Below, piece by piece: positions 1 to 8,013 of a DNA stretch of 23,142 bases. Source of the stretch: an uncultured Oscillospiraceae bacterium (GTDB taxonomy: Bacteria > Bacillota > Clostridia > Oscillospirales > Acutalibacteraceae); NCBI GenBank assembly GCA_900543525.1, contig UQRS01000034.1:1-23142 (forward strand), given 5' to 3'. A program made the translations under genes and the position numbers. The notes beneath the pieces are model-generated. The model ran no database searches and was not told the DNA's origin. It was given only the letters and a program-made list of their open reading frames with translations. Each line of letters begins with the position of its first letter. Positions within the stretch are counted from its first letter, which is position 1.

Positions 1-1384
1 CCGCCTGCAGCTTCGCCCAGGAGGCCGCGGTGTAATCGGCTTCCTTTAGCGCCGCAGCCTTTTCCAGTGCGGCGTCCACAGCGGTATAGTCGGCCGGCCT
101 GCACAGGCGGTCGTATGCCTCTCTGGCCGCAACCGGCAGGCTGTAATTGCTTACCAAATTCTTCTGCGTACTTGACAGAGCGGCATGGGCTTTCTCCGCC
201 GCCTCAATCGCGGGGCCGCTTTCGGCCGTAATCGGGCTGGGCAGCGCAGCAATCATACTGATAACCGCCTGTGCTGCATCCCGATCGGTGGAATCCTCTA
301 CCACTTCAAACGCCGACGTCTTGTTGTCCAGCTTGTACCCGCCGTCGTTCTTGTCATAATTGATGGACGCATATCCATGAACAGCAGCGCCCCATACAAA
401 ACAACATTGCCGCAGTCCTCGGGCGCCGAAAACTCAAGATAGTACCGCTTTCCCGCTTCAAGCTCCGGAGGCTGGGCAAAATCCAGCTGCTTCCAACCCT
501 TCTTTTCCGATTCGGATCCGATGGTAAAGACCTCTTGCGCAACGACATTTGCATCCTCCTTGAAGTTATCCAGGATGCGAACCTGTACCTGATCGGTATC
601 ATTCACGCAGGAGAGGTAGGCGCGCACTGCACAAATTTTGGTGAACGGGACGGCAAAGGGCTGAATCGCCCTGTTCGACGGCGCATTGATTTTATAAAGC
701 GCCGTACCCGCGTTTTGCTGAGAATATACACTGGGCAGAGCGTCCTCCTCATTCGAGGGGAGAATTTCAAACGACGTCACATTTTCGGTGGTCTTCCAGC
801 CATTGTCATAATTCAGCGCATGGAAATCCGCAGTATCAAAGCTGTTGCTTTTGCCAAATCCGTTCCAGGCGACGTAGTTGGAGCCTTCATCCGCGAACAC
901 CCTGAGATAATACAGTACGCCGGGTAAAAGGGTTACCGACTCCGGAAACAGGATGGTCTGCCAGCCGTTGGGGCTGTCCCCAAAGACATAGCTTGCGCTG
1001 GCAAGCACACTTTCCGAATTTTTATAATCGGTCATAATTTGTACCGTCACCTTGTCGGTAGCCTGCGCGCTGTCATTTCGGATCAGATAAACGCGCACGC
1101 CCCTGACCGCCGGCATACGGCACGGAAAACGGCTGTGCCGCCCCGTGCGCCGGCGCGTTGACCATGTACAGGGCGCGCTGCATCTCAAGCTGAGAGAAGT
1201 AGGGCGTTACAGAGCCGACCGACTCGTTGACATAAAGCTCCGCATAACCGGTGTATGAAATTTCACCGGTCGGCAGAGAGGAGGCCTGTGCATTGCTTTT
1301 CACCGTGCCGGGTATTGCCAGGTTTGAAAAAACGACCATCATTAAAAGCAGCGTGCAAACCGTTTTAAGCCACTGTTTTTTCAT
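1..1384 (-). pseudogene. Secreted surface protein, tandem lectin-like modules plus FIVAR-like region; frameshifted twice, partial
   Basis: The start ATG at 1384 follows AAAGGAG. Residues 1-34 form a signal peptide: MKKQW, a hydrophobic core, then an AxA-type site at SNAQA|SS. Two homologous modules of about 140 aa follow. Each opens with ALY-x-(I/V)NAP...QPF-x-VP and contains a GW-x-x-(I/L)-x-F...G-x-x-YYL core, typical of extracellular beta-sandwich (DUF4082/lectin-like) modules. The tail at positions 1-360 reads ADYTAVDAAL...ADYTAASW, like FIVAR repeats of cell-surface proteins, and continues past the window edge. The coding frame shifts at about 1107-1113 (one extra base; removing it makes module 1 align with module 2 without gaps) and again at the CCCC run 390-393 (one base short). 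The second shift restores the original frame. It is either a recent pseudogene or carries two sequence errors. The ligand is unknown. It is divergent from the ABC transporter. Confidence 0.75.
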
Positions 1385-1560
1385 TTGGCAGTCTCCTTTC
1401 TCAATATCGTTTTTGACCATATCCCAAAACTTATAATAAATACGCTGCACATTCGATCGGCGGCAGATTGAAAAACGCCGAAAGCCCTGCCCCTCCCTTT
1501 TTTCTGATTTTAATCTGCCCTTTCGCCCCCCCGCGGCGCTTTCGAGCGTTTCTTTCAATT

Positions 1561-1626
1561 TTGTAAGATATCCGGCCGGATTGTAAGGTAAAGCTATGGC
1601 AGCAGGCTGCCGGGCAGAGGTATACT
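1561..1626 (+). promoter_or_regulatory. Direct repeat and -10 upstream of ABC transporter operon
   Basis: TTGTAAGATA at 1561 and TTGTAAGGTA at 1581 are direct repeats spaced 20 bp start to start, about two helical turns. TATACT at 1621-1626 is a good -10, but there is no recognisable -35 at the expected place (1598-1603). A weak -35 with upstream direct repeats is the usual form of a promoter activated by an OmpR-family response regulator, which is how BceAB-type exporters are generally controlled. The regulator assignment is inference. Confidence 0.45.
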
Positions 1627-1657
1627 GGGTGCAGCAAGGCAACAGGAGGTAGATTGT

Positions 1658-2425
1658 ATGCCGATTTTAGAGGTGCAAAATCTTAAAAAAGTATACACCA
1701 CCCGCTTCGGCGGAAGCCATGTTCAGGCGCTGTCCAATGTCTCCTTCACGGTCGAACGGGGAGAATATGTGGCCATCATGGGAGAGTCGGGGTCAGGCAA
1801 AACCACCCTGCTCAACATTCTGGCCGCCCTTGACCGTCCGACCGGCGGAGAGGTTCTGCTGAACGGCCGCAGCATTCTTTCTTTAAAAGAGAAGGAGATT
1901 TCGGCCTTCCGGCGGGATAATCTGGGATTTGTTTTTCAGGATTTCAACCTGCTGGACACCTTTTCGCTGCGGGACAACATTTTCCTGCCGCTGGTGCTGG
2001 CCGGAAAGAAGTATGACGAGATGAACGCCCGTCTGCAGACCATTGCCGCGAAGCTCGGGATCGGAGATATTCTCGACAAATTCCCATATGAGGTATCGGG
2101 TGGCCAGAAGCAGCGCGCCGCCGTCGCGCGCGCTCTGATCACCCGGCCGCAGCTCATCCTCGCCGACGAGCCGACCGGCGCCCTCGATTCCAGGGCGACC
2201 GACAGCCTGCTCCGCCTCTTCACCGAGATCAACCGGGACGGGCAGACCATCCTGATGGTCACCCACTCTACCAAAGCGGCCAGCCATGCCGGCCGGGTGC
2301 TCTTCATTAAGGATGGAGAGGTATTTCATCAGATTTATCGCGGAGCCGGCGGCACGCAGGAGATGTACGGCAAGATTTCGGATACGCTGACACGGATTGC
2401 GACAGGTGGTGTTCGGGATGAATAA
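1658..2425 (+). CDS. ABC transporter ATP-binding protein, BceA/LolD/MacB type
   Basis: This 255-aa cytoplasmic ATPase drives the adjacent FtsX-like permease. Visible motifs are Walker A GESGSGKTT (residues 42-50), Q-loop FQDFN (93-97), signature VSGGQ (146-150), Walker B LILADEP (166-172) with the typical TGALDS extension of the LolD/MacB/BceA subfamily, and a switch histidine in VTHS. The ribosome site CAGGAGG lies 8 nt before ATG 1658. The stop overlaps the start of the permease gene (ATGAATAA), so the two are cotranslated. Family members handle peptide antibiotic resistance (BceA), lipoprotein release or macrolide export. The partner's architecture favours the BceAB class. The substrate cannot be read from the sequence. 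Confidence 0.93.
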   Translation: MPILEVQNLKKVYTTRFGGSHVQALSNVSFTVERGEYVAIMGESGSGKTTLLNILAALDRPTGGEVLLNGRSILSLKEKEISAFRRDNLGFVFQDFNLLDTFSLRDNIFLPLVLAGKKYDEMNARLQTIAAKLGIGDILDKFPYEVSGGQKQRAAVARALITRPQLILADEPTGALDSRATDSLLRLFTEINRDGQTILMVTHSTKAASHAGRVLFIKDGEVFHQIYRGAGGTQEMYGKISDTLTRIATGGVRDE

Positions 2426-4430
2426 ATGGCTGTATCCAAAGCTGGCGGCCAACAATATCCAGAACAACGCGCAGACCTGCCTCCCCTATATGCTGGCCTG
2501 CGTGCTGACCGCCGCCACGTACTACATGATCTGCTCTCTGGCCGGAAACCCGGGAATGGCGGCCATGCACGGCGGAGCGGACGTCTCCTACTCGCTGAGG
2601 CTCGGCACCCGGGTTACCGCAATTTTTGCCGTAATCTTCCTTTTTTACACCAACAGCTTTCTGATGAAGCGCCGCAAAAAAGAGTTCGGCCTCTACAACA
2701 TCCTCGGGATGGAGAAGCGGCACATCTCCCGCGTGCTGGGGTTTGAAACGCTGTATATCGCTGCCGCCAGCCTTCTGCTGGGGCTGATTGTCGGCATGGT
2801 GTTTGACCGGCTGATCTTTCTGATCCTGCTCAAGATGCTCGACAGCGCGGTACCGCTGGGATTTTATATTTCGGCCGGGGCGGCCGGCAAAACCGTCCTG
2901 CTGTTTGCCGCAATTTTCCTGCTGATTTTCTTAAACTCCCTGCGACAGATTCACCTCTCCCGGCCGATCGAGCTGCTCAAAAGCAGCAGCACGGGAGAAA
3001 AGGAGCCAAAAACCAAATGGATTATGACGGTTTTGGGAATCGCCTGCCTTGGCGGAGGCTACTACATTTCGGTCACCACGACCAATCCCGTGGCGGCGAT
3101 CGGCCTGTTTTTCGTCGCGGTGATACTGGTCATTATCGGCACCTATTTTCTCTTTGTCGCGGGCAGCATCGCGCTGCTCAAGCTTTTGCGGAAAAATAAA
3201 AAGTATTACTATAACCGCAAGCATTTTACCGGCGTTTCGGGCATGATTTACCGGATGAAGCAAAATGCCGTCGGTCTTGCCAACATCTGCATACTCTCGA
3301 CCATGGTGCTGGTCATGGTCTCCACGACGCTGTCGCTGTGGATCGGAATGGAGGATATTCTGCACACCCGCTACCCGCAGGAGATTGTCGTGGAGGAGAT
3401 CGCGTCCGAGACCGAGCTTCCGGATCCGGAGGCGGTCCGCGCCTTCTGCCGCGAGACGGCAGCCGCCCTCGGCCTCACCCCGAAAAACGAGGTGGCCTAT
3501 ACCTACCTCAGCTTTTCGGCGCTGGAGCAGGGCGACACCTTTGGCACCGACCCGAAGGTGATCGACGCCCTCAATCTGAATATGCTGAACGGGCTCCGGA
3601 CGCTGTTTTTCATCTCTCTGCCCGACTACAACGCCATCACGGGGGAGGAGAAATCCCTCGCAGAAGGGGAGATTTTGTTCTACGCCAACCGGAAGGGCTA
3701 TGCGCCGGACAGGGTTCAGCTGCTTGGCAAGGACTTCCGCATCCGGGAAAAACTGGCCGACTTCCCCCAGAACGGGAGCATGACGTCCAACATCTCCGAC
3801 ACCTATTTCCTCGTCGTGCAGAGTACCGAGGCGCTGACCGAGCTGACCGAGCTGCAAACCGCAGCTTACCAGAGCAGCGCCAGTCTGCTGTGCGGGTATT
3901 ACGGCTTTGACCTCGACGGTTCGGACGACCGGGCGCTGGAGGTATATGACCGGCTTGTAGAAGCGCGGGAGGATAGGCCGGATGCCCATCACGTGCAGCT
4001 TATCGAGTGCCGCGCAGCCCAGAAGGACGGTTTCATCGGCGAGTACGGCGGCCTCTTCTTCATCGGAATCTTTTTGGGCGTGCTGTTCCTGATGGCGACC
4101 ATCCTGATCATCTACTACAAGCAGATTTCGGAGGGGTACGAGGACAAGGCCAGATACGAAATCATGCAGAAGGTCGGCATGAGCCGGGCGGAGATCAAGC
4201 GCTCGATCGGCTCGCAGGTTCTGACCATTTTCTTCCTGCCGCTGGTCACTGCGGGCGTGCATGTCGCCTTTGCCTTCCCGGTGATTACCCGGCTTCTGGC
4301 CCTGCTCAACCTGACCAATATAAGCCTGTTTGGCATATGCACGGTCGGATGCTTCCTGGTATTTGCCGTGATTTACGCACTGATTTACTCCCTGACCGCC
4401 CGGGTATACTACCGGATTGTCAGCAGATAA
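2418..4430 (+). CDS. ABC transporter permease, FtsX-like, BceB type
   Basis: This is a 670-aa membrane protein. The start MNKWLYPK at 2418 is chosen because it overlaps the ATPase stop and has GGTGG 8 nt upstream; an in-frame upstream start at 2397 would lie inside the ATPase gene. There are about ten hydrophobic segments: one near residues 22-43, FtsX-like groups around 65-85, 110-180 and 200-265, one at about 285-315, then a 220-residue hydrophilic extracellular region (about 320-545), and three terminal helices from about 550. The KRRKKEFGLYNILGM and YEIMQKVGMS cytosolic signatures are typical of FtsX/MacB-core permeases. A large loop between TM7 and TM8 is the hallmark of BceB-like peptide-antibiotic detoxification permeases. 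No sensor kinase or response regulator gene is nearby. Confidence 0.88.
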   Translation: MNKWLYPKLAANNIQNNAQTCLPYMLACVLTAATYYMICSLAGNPGMAAMHGGADVSYSLRLGTRVTAIFAVIFLFYTNSFLMKRRKKEFGLYNILGMEKRHISRVLGFETLYIAAASLLLGLIVGMVFDRLIFLILLKMLDSAVPLGFYISAGAAGKTVLLFAAIFLLIFLNSLRQIHLSRPIELLKSSSTGEKEPKTKWIMTVLGIACLGGGYYISVTTTNPVAAIGLFFVAVILVIIGTYFLFVAGSIALLKLLRKNKKYYYNRKHFTGVSGMIYRMKQNAVGLANICILSTMVLVMVSTTLSLWIGMEDILHTRYPQEIVVEEIASETELPDPEAVRAFCRETAAALGLTPKNEVAYTYLSFSALEQGDTFGTDPKVIDALNLNMLNGLRTLFFISLPDYNAITGEEKSLAEGEILFYANRKGYAPDRVQLLGKDFRIREKLADFPQNGSMTSNISDTYFLVVQSTEALTELTELQTAAYQSSASLLCGYYGFDLDGSDDRALEVYDRLVEAREDRPDAHHVQLIECRAAQKDGFIGEYGGLFFIGIFLGVLFLMATILIIYYKQISEGYEDKARYEIMQKVGMSRAEIKRSIGSQVLTIFFLPLVTAGVHVAFAFPVITRLLALLNLTNISLFGICTVGCFLVFAVIYALIYSLTARVYYRIVSR

Positions 4431-4437
4431 GAAGAGA

Positions 4438-4485
4438 AAAAAGCTGCCGCCTCTCGCTTTTAAAACGGGAGAGCGGCAGCTTTTC
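4438..4485 (+). terminator. Rho-independent terminator after BceAB-like operon
   Basis: AAAGCTGCCGC pairs with GCGGCAGCTTT (11 bp, extended by imperfect CTCTC/GAGAG pairing) and is followed by TTTTC. It begins 7 nt after the permease stop and is flanked by A-runs, so it may also work in reverse. Confidence 0.85.
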
Positions 4486-4578
4486 TTCCCGGCAAAGGAA
4501 CCCGAAAAAGCGGCCATGCAAGAAAACCGCCCTTCCTGCATAAACTGTTAGGGTAAATCCGATAAAGGAGTGAGGCGT

Positions 4579-6414
4579 ATGTGTGGAATCGCGGGAGAGG
4601 TGGCCGTCGGCCGCGGCCTCCACGGCGGGGCGGAAGAATATCTGGCTATGCAGAATGTTCTGCGGCGGCGCGGCCCGGATGAGAGCGGCATCTACTCCGA
4701 TGGGGATGCGGTACTGATCCACGACCGGCTGGCCGTCATCGACATCGAGCATGGCAAGCAGCCCATGCTCTACCCCCCGACGGAGGAGGAGCTGATCCTC
4801 GTCTATAACGGCGAGCTGTACAATACCGAAGAGATCCGAAAGGAGCTTTTGCAAAAAGGGTACCGCTTTGACGGCCACTCGGATACCGAGGTGCTGCTCA
4901 AGGCCTATGCCTGCTTTGGCGCCGACTGCGTTCAGAAGCTCAACGGCATTTTCGCCTTCGCCGTGTGGGAGAAAAGGCAAAAGCGCCTTTTTCTCGCCCG
5001 CGACCGCATCGGGGTAAAGCCGCTCTTTTTCGCCAAAACCGAAGACGGCCTGCTCTTCTCCTCCGAGATCAAGGGCATTTTGGCCAGCGGTAAAATCAAA
5101 CCGAAGGTCGGCCTCTCCGGCATTGCGGAGGTCATGCTGATCGGCCCCGGCCGCACGCCGGGCTGCGGCGTCTTTGAGGGGGTTGAGGAGCTGCCGCCGG
5201 CCTGCTGCGGGTATTTCTCCGACGGGCGGCTGGAGCTGCACAAATACTGGGAGCTGCGGCAAAAGCCCCACACCGACAGCTTTGAAACCACGGCCGAGAC
5301 GGTGCGCTGTCTGCTGGTCGACGCGATCACCCGGCAGCTGGTCTCCGACGTGCCGGTCGGCACCTTCCTGTCGGGCGGGCTGGACTCCAGCCTGATTTCC
5401 TCGGTCGCGGCGCGCCATTTCGCAAAGCGGGGAGAGCGGCTGCACACCTTCACGGTGGATTACCGCGACAACGACAAATATTTCAAAGCGACCAAATTCC
5501 AGCCCAACAGCGACTCGGACTTTACCGGGCTGATGAACAGCTACCTCGGCGCGATAAGCCACAAGTCGGTCATCGATACCCCGGCGCTGGCCGACGCGCT
5601 TTACATGGCGGTCGAGGCGAGAGACCTGCCCGGCATGGCCGATGTGGACGCCTCTCTTCTGCTGTTTTGCGGCGAGATCAAAAAGCATTGCACCGTCGCC
5701 CTTTCGGGGGAATGCGCGGATGAGATTTTCGGCGGCTATCCCTGGTACCGCGACAAGGAGATCCGGGAGACCGACGGCTTTCCCTGGGCGCAGTCGACCG
5801 CCTATCGCGCCGGCTTTTTGCAGCCCGACATTGCCGCCCGCCTCAACCCGGAGGAATACGTATACGCCCGCTATAAAGGCACGGTCGAGGCGGCGCACAG
5901 CCTTTCCGGCATTCCGTCGGACGAAAAGCGTATGCGGGAGATGATGCGCCTCAACCTCGACTGGTTCATGCAGACGCTGCTGGATCGCAAGGACCGGATG
6001 AGCATGTACAGCGCGCTCGAGGTGCGGGTGCCCTTCTGCGACTATCGGATTGCGGAGTATCTCTACAGCGTGCCGTGGGAGTACAAGGACTATCAGCATT
6101 ACGAGAAGGGGCTGCTTCGCTACGCCATGCGGGATTACCTGCCCGACGAGGTGCTCTGGCGCAAAAAGAGCCCCTACCCGAAAACCCACAACCCCTCCTA
6201 TCTGGCCGAGGTCAGCCGACGCCTTGAGAAAATTATAGAGGATCCGTACGCTCCGATTCTGCAAATCGTGCAGAAGCCGGCGCTGGAAAAACTGCTGACC
6301 GACAGCAAGGCGCAGCCCTGGTACGGGCAGCTGATGACCACGCCGCAAACCATTGCTTATATGCTGCAGATCAATCACTGGCTGGAAAAATACGCTGTCC
6401 AAATCTGCCTCTGA
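4579..6414 (+). CDS. asnB: Asparagine synthetase, glutamine-hydrolysing
   Basis: This 611-aa cytosolic enzyme makes asparagine from aspartate, ATP and glutamine. The start ATG 4579 is fixed because Cys2 of MCGIAGE must become the N-terminal nucleophile of the class II glutaminase; AAAGGAG lies 7 nt upstream. The glutaminase half (about 1-210) contains RRRGPDESG, YNGELYN and GHSDTEVLL. The synthetase half carries the PP-loop SGGLDSS (from residue 265), LSGECADEIFGGYPWY and DRMSMYSALEVRVPF. Length and both active sites are normal for AsnB, so it is not a degenerate lasso-peptide cyclase. No T-box is visible in the 90-nt leader between the preceding terminator and the start. It appears monocistronic. 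Confidence 0.95.
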   Translation: MCGIAGEVAVGRGLHGGAEEYLAMQNVLRRRGPDESGIYSDGDAVLIHDRLAVIDIEHGKQPMLYPPTEEELILVYNGELYNTEEIRKELLQKGYRFDGHSDTEVLLKAYACFGADCVQKLNGIFAFAVWEKRQKRLFLARDRIGVKPLFFAKTEDGLLFSSEIKGILASGKIKPKVGLSGIAEVMLIGPGRTPGCGVFEGVEELPPACCGYFSDGRLELHKYWELRQKPHTDSFETTAETVRCLLVDAITRQLVSDVPVGTFLSGGLDSSLISSVAARHFAKRGERLHTFTVDYRDNDKYFKATKFQPNSDSDFTGLMNSYLGAISHKSVIDTPALADALYMAVEARDLPGMADVDASLLLFCGEIKKHCTVALSGECADEIFGGYPWYRDKEIRETDGFPWAQSTAYRAGFLQPDIAARLNPEEYVYARYKGTVEAAHSLSGIPSDEKRMREMMRLNLDWFMQTLLDRKDRMSMYSALEVRVPFCDYRIAEYLYSVPWEYKDYQHYEKGLLRYAMRDYLPDEVLWRKKSPYPKTHNPSYLAEVSRRLEKIIEDPYAPILQIVQKPALEKLLTDSKAQPWYGQLMTTPQTIAYMLQINHWLEKYAVQICL

Positions 6415-6439
6415 CGGCCGCCGAAGGGTGCAAAGGCCA

Positions 6440-6466
6440 TTTTTTCCGCAAAGCTTTGCGAAAAAA
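6440..6466. other. Inverted repeat after asnB
   Basis: TTTTTTCCGCAAAG pairs with CTTTGCGAAAAAA with one bulged C and almost no loop. It lies 26 nt after the asnB stop. It lacks a downstream T-tract on the plus strand, so termination function is uncertain. Confidence 0.35.
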
Positions 6467-6480
6467 GCCTCAATAACCTC

Positions 6481-6509
6481 TTGACAAACCCCGACGCGTG
6501 CGTTAAACT
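6481..6509 (+). promoter_or_regulatory. Sigma-A-type promoter of the 37-aa peptide gene
   Basis: A perfect -35 TTGACA (6481-6486), an exact 17-bp spacer and -10 TAAACT (6504-6509) lie about 60 bp upstream of the small ORF. Confidence 0.7.
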
Positions 6510-6569
6510 ATAACTAACAATCGGTATCTGCAGTGATTTTAAATAAAATAGTTAACGGAGGGATTTGTG

Positions 6570-6683
6570 ATGAAAGAGGTATACTCTGCTCCGGAGATGG
6601 AGGTAGAGCTCTTCGACACGGTTGTGATGGGTCTCATTTCCGAAAACGGCCCCACCACCGAAACCGAAGACGGACTTGGCTAA
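6570..6683 (+). CDS. Uncharacterised 37-aa peptide
   Basis: This short frame begins MKEVYSAPEMEVELFD, continues TVVMGLISENGP and ends with the acidic tail TTETEDGLG. GGAGGG sits 7 nt before ATG 6570, a strong promoter lies upstream and a perfect 16-bp terminator lies 17 nt downstream, so it is an independent transcription unit. It has no Cys, no signal peptide and no membrane segment. The layout (K-x-Y-x-x-PE-x-E-x-x-x-F-D, then a hydrophobic patch, then a small Gly/Thr/acidic tail) resembles, from memory, a loose group of 35-60-aa hypothetical peptides common in gut Clostridia. Some of these have been suspected as precursor or signalling peptides. No maturase, protease or exporter gene is adjacent. 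Function unknown. Confidence 0.75.
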   Translation: MKEVYSAPEMEVELFDTVVMGLISENGPTTETEDGLG

Positions 6684-6700
6684 GCATCAAAAGCGCATTT

Positions 6701-6748
6701 AAACAAGCCGGATGAACAGTTAATCTGATTCATCCGGCTTGTTTATTT
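6701..6748 (+). terminator. Terminator of the small peptide gene
   Basis: A perfect 16-bp stem (AAACAAGCCGGATGAA / TTCATCCGGCTTGTTT) with a 12-nt loop is followed by ATTTTAT. It starts 17 nt after the peptide stop codon. Confidence 0.9.
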
Positions 6749-6794
6749 TATAAAAATCGGCGAGCCTGCGCCGCCGTTTTCCCGGCGGGAAAGA

Positions 6795-6839
6795 AAAAAA
6801 ACTGAGCGTCTGCAAAATATGCAGACGCTCAGTTTTTTT
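6795..6839 (-). terminator. Bidirectional terminator at the end of the aro operon
   Basis: A 19-bp stem is formed by an A-run plus ACTGAGCGTCTGC and its complement GCAGACGCTCAGT plus a T-run. The loop is 7 nt (AAAATAT). It lies 38 nt past the pheA stop and has T-tracts in both directions, so it insulates the convergent peptide gene and aro operon. Confidence 0.9.
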
Positions 6840-6876
6840 GAAGACGGTCGGAGATTCCCGCCGCTTTCCCGCCGCC

Positions 6877-8013
6877 TTATATTTCCGGAAGCTCTTTATA
6901 ATTCCCCAGAAAGGCGAAGTCCGGCAGCTCTCCGGCAAGGTCGCAGATCAGCTTCACGGTCGAAAAATCCCCGACGCTGCCGGTAAAATCCAGATAGAAG
7001 AGATAGGTAAACTCCCCGCCCGGCGCCATACGCGACTCAATCTTCGTGAGGTTCAGGCCGTGGGTGGAGAAGCGGGTCAGAATCCGGCAGAGCGAGCCGG
7101 TCACATGCGGAATGGAAAAAACCAGGCTGATTTTGTTGCTTCTCGGACTGACAATCAGCGTTTTGGAAATGGCGATAAACCGGGTGGCGTTGTGGCCGGC
7201 CGTCTGGATATTGGCCGCCAGCACCGAAAGGCTGTATTCCTTCGCCGCGGCCAGAGAGCCGATCGCTGCCGTCTGCCGGTCGCCGCCCTCGGCCACCATC
7301 CGTGCAGCCACCGCGGTGTTGGTCGTCTCCCGTGCAGAGAAGCCGTGCGCCTTGATATACGCGTCGCACTGGGCAATCCCCTGCGGGTGGGAGAGAACCT
7401 CCCGCACATCCTCCACCGCCGTGCCGGGCAGGCCGAGGAGATTCTGGCACACCGACAGCTCGACCCCGCCGATGATGTAGTGGCGGTATTCCAGAAGGAG
7501 GTCGTACACCTCGGCCACGCTGCCGGCGTTGGAGTTTTCAACCGGCAGCACGCCATAGTCCACCTCGCCCCGCTCGACGGCCGCGAACACCTCCCGGAAG
7601 CTTTGGAAAAACTTCGGCGTTACCCCGGGGAAAAGCCGCTCGGCCGCCGCTTCGGAAAAGGCGCCGGGCGCCCCCTGGCAGGCGACGCGGCCGTCCTTTG
7701 CCGGCGGGATAAACCGCGCGGCGCCCATAATCTCCGCCGCCAGGGGAGAAACGCCGCCCATCCGGTCGTGCTGCAGCTCCTTGCTGACGTCCATGATCGA
7801 GCGATAAACGCCGGCAATATACTCTCCATACACGCCGCCGGCGTTTTTCACCTTCTCGATAATTTTCTCCTCCCGCGCGGGGTCAAGAACCGGGATTCCC
7901 TCGGCCGCCTTGACCTCGGCCACCCGAACCGAGCAGTCGAGCCGCCGCTGCAAAAGGGAAACCAGCTCCCGATCTACCGCGTCGATTTCCTTACGCACCT
8001 CATCCAAGCTCAT
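6877..8013 (-). CDS. pheA: Bifunctional chorismate mutase / prephenate dehydratase (P-protein)
   Basis: This 378-aa cytosolic enzyme converts chorismate to prephenate and then to phenylpyruvate, the Phe branch. The chorismate mutase (AroQ) domain spans about residues 1-85 (RKEIDAVDRELVSLLQRR). The prephenate dehydratase domain spans about 105-282, with CQGAPGAFSE, LPVENSNAGSV and the catalytic-region NATRF (275-279). The ACT domain spans about 290-370, with NLTKIESRM (usually ESRP; the Pro is Met here) and TGSL at the position of the usual GAL motif. It is therefore probably Phe-sensitive, though allosteric strength may differ. Its ATG overlaps the aroC stop as ATGA, with GGAGG upstream. It is the last gene of the aroF operon, so Phe controls it both by leader attenuation and allosterically (inference). 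Confidence 0.95.
   Translation of the reverse strand: MSLDEVRKEIDAVDRELVSLLQRRLDCSVRVAEVKAAEGIPVLDPAREEKIIEKVKNAGGVYGEYIAGVYRSIMDVSKELQHDRMGGVSPLAAEIMGAARFIPPAKDGRVACQGAPGAFSEAAAERLFPGVTPKFFQSFREVFAAVERGEVDYGVLPVENSNAGSVAEVYDLLLEYRHYIIGGVELSVCQNLLGLPGTAVEDVREVLSHPQGIAQCDAYIKAHGFSARETTNTAVAARMVAEGGDRQTAAIGSLAAAKEYSLSVLAANIQTAGHNATRFIAISKTLIVSPRSNKISLVFSIPHVTGSLCRILTRFSTHGLNLTKIESRMAPGGEFTYLFYLDFTGSVGDFSTVKLICDLAGELPDFAFLGNYKELPEI

Noticed and set aside
4486..4578. T-box or other riboswitch ahead of asnB
   Set aside because: The space is under 100 nt and shows no T-box sequence, specifier stem or terminator/antiterminator pair.
4579..6683. Lasso-peptide biosynthesis (asparagine-synthetase-like cyclase plus short precursor)
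   Set aside because: The synthetase has an intact Cys2 glutaminase and normal AsnB motifs. No RRE protein, leader peptidase or exporter is adjacent, and the 37-aa peptide lacks a lasso-type leader/core boundary and has its own promoter.
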